From assembly GCA_932521035.1 (NCBI GenBank), contig OW051497.1, positions 4,216,001-4,280,000 of the forward strand: a stretch of 64,000 bases of DNA, given 5' to 3'. Numbering within the stretch: position 1 is the stretch's first letter; each line of letters opens with the position of its first letter. Made by a program: the position numbers and the translations under genes. The notes under the pieces are model-generated. The model was not told the origin of the DNA. It saw only the letters and a list, made by a program, of their open reading frames with translations, and searched no databases. Below, piece after piece: positions 1 to 11,700 of the stretch. This DNA is from Oscheius dolichura (lineage: Eukaryota; Nematoda; Chromadorea; Rhabditida; Rhabditidae).

Positions 1-121
1 TCACCGCGACCCCTCCTCATTGTTCCTTAGAAGGGCAACACCAGCCATTCTCACGTGTACACCCGTCTTGTCCTTCTGATGTCATTAACTAAGTTTTTAA
101 CTTAACTATTTAACTTTCAGT

Positions 122-1824
122 ATGACTTGGTACCTACTGCTGTTGCTGCCTTTATTGGTAGCAGCACGGGAACCCGCCGGGCAGAATATCATCTTCATCT
201 TAGTTGACGGCTACAGTGCTTCTCTCCTTAATAATTCTAGGCCAGAGACTTCCATAGGCAAGTAGATAATCCGTTATTCTAACAGAGGGGTTTGCAGGTA
301 TCAAAGAGCTGCAGGAGCACGGCATCCAAGCGGAATACGTCAAGTCCAGCTTCCCCACCCAGTCATGGCCCAACTATTTGACTTTGGTCACCGGTACAGT
401 TTTCATTGATTTTTAATTAGCGCTTTTTCAAAGGTCTTCACACAGAAAATCACGGTTTCACAGCGGATTACATGTGGGACGAAAAGTCCGGCATGACCTT
501 TGAACGAGGGACGGGTGTGAACGACACGGAGGATATCTGGTGGGACGGACGCCCGGCTCCTTTCTGGTACACCGCTGGAAAACAGCACGTTAACATTTAT
601 TGTTACTGGTTCGCCCACTGTCACGTAAGTCTTTTATTTTTAATGCAACCTGGTTTAGAGACCTTATTATGACCTGGTTGTGCAAGTCCCCCCAAAGAGA
701 AGAATGGATTTGGGGGCACCTGGCCAAACCGACAGGTTAGGCGATCACTTCTCTGAGATGATCAGCACGATCAGCATGTATCAGTCCCATAAGCAGCAGG
801 TATAAAACGGGTTCTATTTTTTAATAATAATCTGGTTTCAGCTATTCTTGGTCAGATATGGTGAACTAGAAGAGGCCCAGAAGCAATACGGTCAGAAATC
901 CGACGAAGTTGCTCGTGCTCTGGGTAAAATTGATACGTTCATCCATGACATCCAGGTGTTCTTGCTCCCCCAAACCATTTGAACTACCAGTTTAGCGACA
1001 AATCGAGGAGAATAATTTGGGCAGTTCGACCAATCTAATTGTCATGTCCCCGCATGGTATGCAGTCTCTTGAAGACGAGGAGCAGTTCTATTTGGAGGAA
1101 TGCCTTTCTGACTATTCCAAGGTCAAGAAGGTTGTAAACGCCCACTCCATGTTGATGGTCTTCACAGATCCCGAGGAGGAAGGAAACGTAGGCCTTCTTG
1201 TAGCTAGTCAGCCGAGTATCTTTAGATTCACTTCGAATTGAGAATATGCGACCAATGGGCCCCTATGGGTGATTACGAAGACACCGACACACCCCTGGTG
1301 AAGGTCTACAAAATGTCGGAGATCCCCGAAGAACTCAACTGGAAGAATTCAAGATTTATGAGCGGAGTTGTCTTGGTAACAAAGCCTGGAGCTAGCATCA
1401 TTACGGTAATTTTCTTTTAGATCTGTATTTGATCGCTTTTTTCAGAGAGAATTGCCGTCCATTCCTGCTCCTTCAAATATGCAGAAGGAACTGAAAATGA
1501 CTAGTGGCTGGGAACCCGACAATGCCAACATGAGAGGGGTTTTCCTCGCTCGTGGACCCGCTTTCAAGGCCGGGGAGAGCTTCCCTCCTATAGATCTCGT
1601 CGATGTCTATCAAGTGAGTTTATCAAATTTTCCTCGAGTATAGCTTTTTTTAGTGTGTCCTGAATATTCTTGGAATTGAGCCACCACATGCGCATAATGG
1701 AACTTGGGAAAATGTCGGAAGAATGATGACCGAGGGATGGGAAGAGAGGCCCAACCCCGACAAGTTCAACTCCGCCAACATTGTTGCCCCTTTCATTGCC
1801 CTCTTGTTCTCCCTTTTCTTGTAA
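122..1824 (+). CDS. ENPP-family ectophosphodiesterase homologue, probably inactive
   Basis: Nine exons splice in frame into about 457 residues. A signal peptide (MTWYLLLLLPLLVAA) is followed by a type I phosphodiesterase fold, with recognisable blocks ILVDGY, SFPTQSWPNY, ENHGF, VMSPHGM and ARGPAFK. The C-terminus ends in a short hydrophobic stretch that could be a GPI signal or membrane anchor. ENPP enzymes hydrolyse nucleotide or phospholipid phosphodiesters outside the cell using two zinc ions. Here the nucleophile position (Thr in FPTKTFPN) is Ser, SDHGM has become SPHGM, and the usual D-x-x-G-H and GxHG-DN ligands are not seen, so I infer a pseudo-enzyme. Intron 1 (258-297) is GC-AG. The ATG lies one base after TTTCAG (115-120), suggesting trans-splicing. 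The neighbour gene converges on it from the other strand. Confidence 0.85.
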
Positions 1825-2291
1825 AACTCGAATGGTTCTCAACCATAGCCTTTCGCTAGATTTTTTGGTTCAAAGCGCAAAGCGCCGTCTTCTCCTGCCT
1901 TAACAGAATATCATGTCATTATGTCCTGTAGATCCGGTGTATTCTCTTCCCCTCCTAAGCATCGCGTCACGGCAGTCTTTCATTGCCAGTATACTTTTCA
2001 ATACGAGCAATCCTTCTCCTCAAATCATCACGTGCACTTGATTTGTAAACCGATCCCGGTTAATATTATTCTCCATCTGGCCCGTTCTATATTATAAAAT
2101 TGTTTCTGATCGGTAAAAATAATAAGAGCAAAGTTTCGTTCGTTCGAGGTCATATGGGTTGTTAACAGAGGATTGATTCCACTAAACCGGCTTGTGCTCG
2201 TTTTCCCCCAGCGCATAATATTCACCATTTATTAAACCAGTTTGTTACAGAGAGTAAATAAGATATGTAGGGTAACAGGACACGGAATAAG

Positions 2292-3594
2292 TTAGAAAAG
2301 ATGCAGGCCCATATTGGGGCAGGCCACTTTGCTCCACTTGATTCCGTTGGGATGGGTGCGGGTGTGCAGGCGGACGACACGAGAAGAGTTCACGGCGTTT
2401 TGAAGGAGCTGGGTCATCAGGGGGAAACTGTCTTCTCGGATACAGAGGCTGACCTCAGAGCTCATGATCTCTGCAGCTATCGTGGCCAGGAGTTGCCTAT
2501 AGATATTGAGGCAAATACAGAAAATGTGAACGCCTACTTAATGGTCTCTTCGTCCTCCCCGTAACATTGGAGAACTCTGTTCCTCAGCGCCAGACCGTAT
2601 CCGGTGACCTGGTTGTTTCTTCTTGCCACGAAACCGAATGCCTAGATATTTTAGTATGATAAAGAAACTTCTGCGAAACTCACTCCGGACGTTTTTATCA
2701 TGGCGGTAACGTGTTTCTCCCTGTCGAATACGGAAACATCGGCGTCGTAATCGAGCAGGTCTAGAAGGTTCTCGTCGTTAAGTTTTTCCAGCTCAACGGA
2801 GGACTTCTCGTTGTCCAAGGCAAGGAGCTCATATCTGGGATCCCATTAGACAGATTGACCGGGCTTCCTACCTGTTAACCTCGCAGATGTGGTAGCGGTT
2901 GCGGTCGCTGACAATTGCCCCGGCTGTGTCTCTCCACATTGCGACAGAACTAGCAAGTTCACTAAACTTTCGTTAGCCTCCAAGTGAAATTCGACTACCA
3001 TTCGCTTTCGGCTGTGATGTCCACCGTCAGATTTTTCTCCGTACCCATCTGCTTCAATCCGATGGTACTGTCTACCAACTTCTCGAAAACATGCTCGAAA
3101 GCGGGTCTGCAATAAAGATGGTATCTAGTGAAGAAACCGAAAACTGACTTTCCCTCAGAATAGGAGAATACGGCTTCGAACTGATTGTGATAGTCGGGCT
3201 TAACACGGTGAGGGACATCCTTGGTGGTCTAGAGCTCAAATATTGTTAGTTATATAATATGCTAACCTTGAAGACTCTGCTAGACTTGCTCTCCTTGTCG
3301 ACGACCTCTTCAATCCAGACGGTGTGATCCTTATATTTATCTGCTACAGTATCAACGCTACAGTAGATCTGAAGCTTTTGTATTACTTTTCCTGGTCAGG
3401 TAAAGGAATACCGCAGTTTTTGTATAAGGAACAGCAGCCCCAAAGGCAATGACATCATTTGTTTCGTTGACAAGAGTAACGGTAGTAAGACCAGCGGCAT
3501 CAGTGAATCCCTCGTTATTGTTCTCGGGGACGAAACAGCCGGCTAAGGTCTTTCCAGAAAGAGTAGATTCGACGAGGCGGGCGATGGTGGCCAT
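2292..3594 (-). CDS. GNAT acetyltransferase-like protein (YitH/DUF1248-like, nematode type)
   Basis: Eight exons give about 336 residues starting MATIARLVEST and ending MGLHLF. The segment from about residue 235 (AFGFVARRNNQVTGYG, then a YGED...LLATIAAEI helix) resembles the C-terminal half of YitH-type GNAT domains, and the WSKVACPNMGLHLF ending resembles nematode proteins I recall as DUF1248. A substrate cannot be deduced. Two introns are easily misread as coding: a 49 bp intron after TAESE, and one just before QLLATIAA, where reading through gives a false stop. The start is 5 bases after a TTGTTCAG acceptor (complement of 3600-3608), which fits trans-splicing. The gene is tail to tail with the ENPP homologue. 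The family assignment rests on recalled similarity; the exon structure is well supported. Confidence 0.75.
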
Positions 3595-5053
3595 AGTGTC
3601 TGAACAACAAAATTATCTTGGTAGGGTATCGGGTTAAAAGGAGGATCCGAGTAACACGGCAGTGAAAATGGACTACAAAGCGGGGGGCGGGGATTTGTGC
3701 GCATAGATGGGATCACCGCCACTGGCCAAGTTTGATCTTATCGTACTGAATTCGGCTGGTACACAGGTGTTTGGGCCAATTTTTCTGGGAAGAAGAATCC
3801 AGAACCATTAGACGATCTATGGAGACAGCAAGTGCAGCATACCCTCTTTTTTGAAGGGGCAGTCGAGTTTTAAACATGGTCCCTAGGATTTGTATGCCTT
3901 TTCAACTAAAACTGAGTTGCAGCTCCTAGACGGAAAATAACATCACATGTTTAGAAACGTATTTGCATGAATCTGTATTATGCGTATCTCCGTTCCAATT
4001 CTTTTATTTGTGATCACCTCCGTAGGCTGATCAACTTGTTTTTCGACAACACATTTTACAACTGTGGGCGATGACTAAGCAGACGTAATACAGTCAAACA
4101 TAGCTGTTCTGCCAAATCACAAACTACTTGAAACGGTTTCCCGCCAAAGATGGTTCGATCAGCTATGCACATCACTCACGTTTCGCTGTATTCTCATCAC
4201 TCATGTCAACCGAAGAGGCGCGAAAACTTATCAGCATTCAGGTAAGAGGGAGCAAGACTTCAGTAGGACTTGCATACCGTAGCATAAGAAAGTGGAAGTG
4301 GAGGTCTAGATAAACAAAAAATACTAGAAGCAAACATCAGGAGTCGGAGGGCGGTCTCATCTTTTATAGGTGTGCAGTTATCTGACTATCAGATCTCATT
4401 TCCCGAGAAATTTGACTGTTTACATGTCACATGCCGATACTTTGTCATCGGCCGAGTACGGGTTACAAGTATAAGCAGCACCATGTTTGGCGGGAAGATG
4501 TATCTAAACACTGCCGAGGCCATCAGATTGTAGAAAAATCTTGTTTACAGTCAAGCGACACCTTTGATGGTCCGCATTATAAATGATCACAAACTAAAAC
4601 CGGGGAATAGGAATCATCCGAATCAAATTTGAACATTTTATTATTATATTCAATAATAGAAATTTATGAAATTTATGAAGTAGTAAACAATATAGTATGA
4701 GATGACACGCAATACTTGCCCCGACGGAATTACGGGATCAGCATAAAAACGGGAGAGAAAAAACAATGAAAGAAGTAAATAAGTCACCGATAAAAAACTG
4801 CGGCAAATCCAGAGATCGAGGGGTGAACTGGCCTAGCTGCTGAGGAACTATACCGTAGGAGGGATTACCCCGGGGAGCTCCGTACTAACTGTATAGTTTT
4901 GAGGTAAGGTTCTCTCTACACCCGGTTATGGTCAGTGGTGGGAAGGGAATTTATCTAGACATCTACGGTTTCTGTTAACAGTGGCATCTGGCTATTGACG
5001 GAGGCGGTAGCAAGAATGTACAACACGAGAATATGGCGTCCCGTATGGATTAA
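3595..5053. other. Intergenic stretch, no gene recognised
   Basis: This lies between the start of the GNAT-like gene and the stop of the nuclear receptor gene. A short open frame beginning at 4203 (MSTEEARKLISIQ followed by a good GTAAGA donor) is the only exon-like item, and I found no partner exon for it. The rest is AT-rich and without structure I can name. Confidence 0.5.
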
Positions 5054-8000
5054 TCACAACCCGACGATGATTAACTGATCGATGAGGTCGTTGGTTCTAT
5101 CGAAAATGTGGTTGATATCGAAGGCCCTCCGCACGAAGGATGCACATCGCTGAAGAATACACATCATAAGGATTAGCCGGGAGCAACTTACATTCAAAGT
5201 AGCCGTCATCATAAGAAGGTTAGAGTATAGCATGGCGGAGCCCTTCCCCCGCTCGCTGCTGAGATATAAAAATAGTTGGCTCAATAGCCGCGTCCTTTCT
5301 ATTTCGATGGTCTTCTTCCCCGTTGTCGAGAGCCCGTCCGCATCTAAAGTATCGAGGGTAAAGCTAATTCAAAAGAAAGATCTTACCAGGGTTATGAAAC
5401 AGGAGCATTTTATAGAGGACAATGTGGTCTTGTCGTATTTGTAGCCGCCTCATTAGTTTATAGCATCCCTCAATCAAGATGTTGCACATCTCCTCTCTAA
5501 AAATAGAACTTCTCTTACTGTGGTTCTTCCAGACTTACGTATTGTGGATAGTGTTGAATTTATCAATGAATGACCCATCCGGATAATTTAGTCTATCTAT
5601 TGTTGTTGTTTGTGCTTCCACTCCGGGCTCCAATTCTAAAAAAGCCACGCGATTAAATGTGATGTAACGGGGTCCTCACTTATTGTCATTTCGTCATTGC
5701 TGGAAGTGTAAAAGGCCAATTGAAGAAGCGGAAATACGGGTGCAAACGCCTTCATTAGTGCCAGCTGAAAATCGGGGAATGATCTCTATTTATGGGACTA
5801 GAGTGTTTCTGGCCCCACATATCTCCCCTCTTTCCATGCAAAAAAGAACGTGTAGTTCAACGGGGGGATGTTTGCTGTCGTCCTCAAACAAAAGTTTCAT
5901 CGAGCCGCAACTGTCACGTATTTTGCGAACTTTTTATTATCTTACGTCTGTCCCTCGGAGTGGCAAAACACACCTTATCGTTAAGTAGCAACCGTTCCAT
6001 TATGGGGAGGCACTTTCCCCATTCCATCATGAGTGAAAGGTCTCGCACAAACCACAGCCTTAGGTTCTGGTGGGTGCACTCCATAGGAAACCGTTTTATT
6101 TCTTGGCCTTTGGAGTTAGTCTCCATCCACGCTACGTCCTTTAATAAGCATCTAAAGGCACGAACTGTTAATAAATAAAAGGAATGCTTACTTATTATAC
6201 ATGCAACTGGTGGCGGAGGACTGGGGATCGAACCGGCAGGCCTTCCTCACTGACAGCATCTTATCCTCCAGTTTTATCAACTCTTCGACTAGTACTTTCA
6301 CATCTTGGAGGGATTCCTAAAACGGAAATTGACTCCGCGACCGATTGAATACGAACTCGTTGAGTATCTTGGGCATTGTCAAAAATAGAGGTATCAAATT
6401 CTCCAAATACGAGCATGGTGCTCGAGGATGGAGTGGAGGTATTGATGTAGAGATCGGATCGGACTGACCCCTGACTCTGGGGGCTCTGGACTTCTTCCTT
6501 CAGTTGGAATTCCACCTTTTCCCTCAGTCGCCGCTCTTCTTCTTTCTTTTTCTTGAGGGCCTTTGTGTACCGAATTTTGTCCCTATCATGCTGGATGGCT
6601 GAAAACAACAACTTTGATACTGTTATCAATTTTTGGGTGGGGGTCGGCAAAAAAGATCAGAGGCTTCCGTAAAAACTTTGTTTCGTTTGTTTTGCTTTTA
6701 GCTTGTTTGCTGAGGTGCACGTCTTTCAGACCTCCTCGCCATCCAATGCAAAGCCTTTTTTTAATTTGCTAGGGAAAGTCTGAAGCTTCCCTATGCTGTC
6801 AACAAAAACAACATGCAAAGGATTGTGAGGAGGAACTCCGACAGCGGCAGAAAACAACGTACGAAAACAACTATCAAAACATTTTTTTGACCTTTCACCT
6901 CGAAAAGACTCGACCCGACGCGTTTTCCTCTAAATTGATCTGGGATTGATGAACTATGAGTCATGCTGTCTTTTGCACGCAAAGATGATGCGTGGTACGT
7001 GTAGGAGACGGGGCCTTTATTTAGCACGTTGTCTCGAGCCCCTGTTCTCTATCTAGAAATAGCAACGGCTATGGAACACACACACACACACAATATATAG
7101 AGTCGCGGTAAACAAGCAGCCAATTGGAAAACACGTACTAGAATGTTTCCGCCAAGTGAGGCCAACGCGAGTTTTACTTTTTGCCCAGATTTAAAATGGA
7201 ATTCCCCTAGAGAAGGGCGCCTTCCTACGTTTCTATTTCCCCTGCAAACGGAAGTCAATTACAGAATCCGGGAAGTTTGAGGCAGGTCTCGGCGTCGTGG
7301 CAATAAAACGCTCATTGCGCTAATCAGATTTCAGACACTCCCATTGATCATAGAAAAGGAAACTGAACTTTTTTTGTTTACCACTAATTAGATTTTAGTT
7401 ATATAGAGAGACGCTGTCCACATCTTCACACGCTTGAAGAAAACGAGACGCGCTTCCGCATACTTATTCCCAGAATCCTTCGCTCAATCCAAATTAGGTT
7501 TAGCGAGACGAACCTTTTGGATCCATGCCCATATCGAAGCATTTCTTTAGTCGGCAGCTGCGGCAGACACATCGGACGGCTGAAAATTGAGGAAGTACAA
7601 AGGTCCCCAAAGAGTCACATGTTTTTTTTCTTGCGCAGAATCGAGCGCGCCATATTGCCTTCCTTCACGAGACGTCAGTGACGAGACGCCTTTTTGTCGC
7701 ATCTACGAAGCCTCGTTGGCCATGCATAAAATGGCTACTGATTAACCAGGGAAGTGACTTTGTACGTGAGTAGGAGGAAGTCTCAGGCAATGAGGCTTTG
7801 GTATGGATAAACAAACTCACACTTGCCGACAACACAATCGCCCGAGAATTGGCATGTGAAGGTCTGCTTGTTCTGAAAACGAGACTTTTGCTAAACTCTT
7901 TTCAGTTTCTGAAAGCTGAATGGAGCTGCTTTTAATCTGGGGACAAATGGCGTAAAGTGCTGTTTGTTTCGGCTACCCTCCTGCTTGTTAGACTCTTCCG

Positions 8001-8769
8001 GGTTCGGGTCGGGGCATCAGCTGCCCCAGACCAATCCAATGGGGGATAGTTTAGTATTCTTTGTGTTATTGAAGCAATCAATGTCTCTAGGCGCCTATTC
8101 AGCTGCGCGACCCATGGACTGGCCGAGTGCACTCTCGCCGTCCCAGCACTCGGAAACAAAAATGCTGTCAAAGTAGCTGGGTGGCCTTGAAGCTACTGGT
8201 AGTGGGAATGGTCGTAAGAAGCTGACGTGATTTTATGGTTGGGGGAAATTGAGGAGGGAGAATCGCGTTCTGATGAAGGAAGCTGGACTAATTACTTCCC
8301 ACCACGTCTAGCCCCCTGATCTCTTTGATATTGGACACAAGGAACGTCTGCTAATCCATCTCATTGCGCACGGCATGCATGTTGCTATCCGAAGTACAAA
8401 GCCGTTTACCCGGAAAAGTAATCCAACAAAGGCACTGAGGCTGTATGAAATCTTAATAATGCAAAAGATCAGGCAAAAGGCAAGAAGCAACAAAGAGGGC
8501 GGAAGTGATTTTATGCGGCTACTACTGAGAGTGTTGAAATATGGAGGATGGCGGCTGAGAAAAGCTTATGAATTGCAAAAAAAATTGAAGAAGAAACAAA
8601 AACTCACAACAAGTGCTCTTCGGAAAAATGTCTTGCAGCCATTGCAACTCGGAACCTGGAATTATCTTAATTAAAAGGGCGGCTTCCTCTTCCCGTACCG
8701 AATAATGAATTCCACTGGCCAGATCTTGGCACACTACACACAGCGTCCCTTCGGGGATTTTCTCTCTTT
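5054..8769 (-). CDS. Nuclear hormone receptor (NHR), 5' exon not found
   Basis: Twelve exons join in frame into about 440 residues with a clear DNA-binding domain. Finger 1 is split over two exons (CVVCQDLASGIHYS, then SCNGCKTFFRRALV). Finger 2 has C-x5-C-x9-C-x2-C spacing and ends CRSCRLKKCFDMGMDPK, followed by AIQHDRDKIRY. The P-box is CNGCKT, typical of the expanded nematode NHR families. A charged, Ser-rich hinge leads to a ligand-binding domain with the helix 3-5 signature (DLSLMMEWGKCLPIMERL) and a C-terminal helix ending DLIDQLIIVGL. These proteins are nuclear, ligand-regulated transcription factors. The first visible exon (8769 downward) starts in mid-codon after TTTCAG and has no in-frame ATG, so a short upstream exon is missing from my model. 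An intron of about 0.9 kb separates the DBD from the hinge. Confidence 0.85.
7076..7092. repeat. (AC)n microsatellite
   Basis: A 17-base perfect AC run lies inside the long intron of the nuclear receptor gene. Simple repeat with no further role visible. Confidence 0.9.
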
Positions 8770-11700
8770 CTGAAACATTTTGATTTTTTTAGAGTTCCTT
8801 TGGTCTCAATCTCTTTGTCAGCTAGCGGCCACTTGAAGTCGCCTTGTCCCTGCCATGCGCCTGGTTTTCGCACAGGTCTTTCGTTCCCGCGCAAACAAAC
8901 GCGTAGTTAAATTTGGGTACAACCATTCTTTTTAAAACATCATTTTCAGGTTCTACGAGAGAAGTTGAGTGGAATAGCCCGAGCGAAACGAGACTCTTGG
9001 CCGTCTAACTGCAGTTCCGCAATGAATTAATGCCCTCATATACATTTCCCGCGGACGCTTGCTTCCAGGGAAGCATGAGAATGTGAAGGGGGTAACAAGT
9101 TTGGCTGTAATTTTGGCGAAATATTGATTCTTTTGGAAGATTCATAAACAAAATATGCCTTGTCTGAGAAGCGGAAGCCGCTGCAACGGCAATTGTCGGT
9201 CTCAATAAATTATGATAAGCCCCTCTGGGGAAAAGAATAGTTGAGATAAAAGGAGGAAATACTCACTCTTTCCCTTTGGTAAGATATCGTGATGATAAAG
9301 AACCATAGACACGGGAGAGAGAATCATAGCGCGCTGGCAGGAGGGGAGTAGTGGCAGCGGAGAGGCGGGGCAGCCACGCAATCCAGGAAGTGAACGCACA
9401 GAAAATGTAGCCGAGGGGTCTAACTGAGACTCTCGGGGCCAGGGCACTTGCTATGTAGCCTACTAAGAAAAGCACTCCAATTGTGCACTTTTGCTCAGCA
9501 GGCGCGTTTGGGTACTTCCTTTCGGCCTCGCCCGAAATACACTGTCTCCGTTTTTCCGATAAATAGTCTACTGATTATTCTGTCTCATGTATTTTCCCGT
9601 CTGATATCTTTTACAATTAGTGATCACTGTTTTAGTACAGTTGCACTGGTAAACAGTACCCATCGGTATGTCTCTTTCCTATTTTCGGACAATAACTTCA
9701 CTCTGGCCCAGCCGTCAAACTACTCCATTTAACATGAATATTTGACTACCACCTGTTGTTAAGAAAACGTGACGGAACCATAGTTTAGGTGAAACTTATT
9801 TGGGTTTCCCTTTCGTGAACTTCCTCCTAATCGAATGATAAGGTTTTTTCTCTTCGCTAATGCCATTTGAACACATTCTTTCAGCTGATTCCCCGTATAT
9901 GACTGCCCAGGTTCTACGAAGTACTTCTGATGATGGTGATGAGATAATCCCACAAAGAATAATCCCAGACTAATCTGCATTCATGCTGCAAGTCTTCTGT
10001 AAGGAAGTACTTTGTCTGCCATTCAATCTACGTCTAAGCTCCTTTTTTTAGTCATGTGAATCGAGAGAGGCGAAGCTTTTCCGCCTCCAGGGCATTGAGG
10101 GGGGAGCAAAGATTGGGCAGGGGCCAAATGTGCTGCTGCACTTTTGAAGCTTCCATGTTGATGTTACACAGGAAGTCGGCAATTGATTTGCAGCTTCGAA
10201 ATAAGGAAGAGACAAGGGTATGACCTTGGCTGCGCTCGAAGTGTAACTTTGATCAGACATATTCCACGAGGAAGTAAACAGGGTATTAAAAATTGCGTCT
10301 GGATTAATACTAATTGCAGATATCAAATTTGCAGTAACGGGAAAGTTCTAATCTGTCAGCTAGAGGAAATAAGAGAGGAACTCACTATGGTTGGGCATAA
10401 CAATCGTCAGCTTCTCATGATCGTTCGACTATCTAGCGAGTAATGTTGTTGGAGAAATGCTGGACACTTCCCTGAAAACGGACTGTTTCATATAAAAACA
10501 TTAAAAGTGAAAGGGAGAATGGAAGGGAATGACTATGGTTTAATAACAGCTGGCTTCTGTTTCAGTTTTGTCTAGAGTTCTTTGTACTTCCCTAATGTAC
10601 GCTAGAATCCGGTTTTTATAGCCCGAGAAACGGCGCGAGAATCAGCGAGAAGGCAATGAATACATAACTAATCCTACTAAAGATAGTCACCAAGAAATTG
10701 AAAAGGCGAACGAGACTGAAAAGGTCTCAACCAGGACATGGTTATTTTCAGTGCCAAGAGCATTTTGACACTGCATTGATTTTCTGATAAGCTAAAATCC
10801 CAGCCCAGAACAAGACAGTACTTTTGTTGTATGAAGGAACTAAGTCTCGCTGACAGGGTGATCGGGGCTAATAAGCGGGGATCACTCGGAGTAGCCCCCG
10901 TCAGCAGTTTACCCTCTGCTCATAGGCACGTGGCAAGTTACAACTTCCGAAAAGCACGAACCAACTTTAATCGTCGTTTAGGGCTCAATCGATAAAAGTC
11001 ATTACTGTTGTTTATAATTCAATTTTCTTTTATTATCACAACTTTTTCTAATCTTTATAAAATCAAAGAGTCGAAACGATAAGCAGCAAAATTCGACTGA
11101 CCAATTTCACAAAGTATACACAGGTCTGAAAAATTCAATAAATGCAAACAATTTGGGCAAATGGTGTCTATTGCCATAAAAGAACATGTAATCGTGACGA
11201 GGAATACGGAGGAAAGCGAAACTAGGAAGAGACCGAGAGATATCTCAAACGGGGCTTCTCATTGTAGCTCCCGGATCACTGAGGTAATAAAGAGTAGTAA
11301 ATTGCCCAATTTCCCGGTTCGCCTATTTCGAAAGAAGTTTCTCCGAGTGTCCTAAGGAAGCAATAGAATTTTAGATTTTCGCATGAGACGCACAGACAGG
11401 TTTGTGTTTAGTCTGGAGAAAATCTTGGCTATAACAAATGGAAAAGAGTGAATAGCCCTACAATGGTGTGAATTGTATCGAGGTATTGGAAGTGGAAGCA
11501 GAAAATATTGTGGGAAGAGGGTTCCTCTGTATGTATGTGGCAAACAAGAAAAGTAGATCAACCGGACTGAAAAGGATGTCTTTTCCATGAAGGAGACTCC
11601 CATTGCCTGGAAATAAGCAGGGATCAGCTCAGTTCTGCTGGATTTAAACGCATAAGTCTACGAGGACAAGAAGTCGTACTACGAGACTATGAGCTATTTG

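Noticed and set aside
2301-2564. Plus-strand open frame of 87 codons
   Set aside because: It is the shadow of the last exon of the minus-strand GNAT-like gene.
6205-6240. tRNA-like T-arm and 3' end (GGTTCGATCCC followed by a CCACCA-like end) on the minus strand
   Set aside because: It lies in frame inside a nuclear receptor exon (RKACRFDPQSSATS), and no A box, anticodon arm or acceptor pairing is present upstream.
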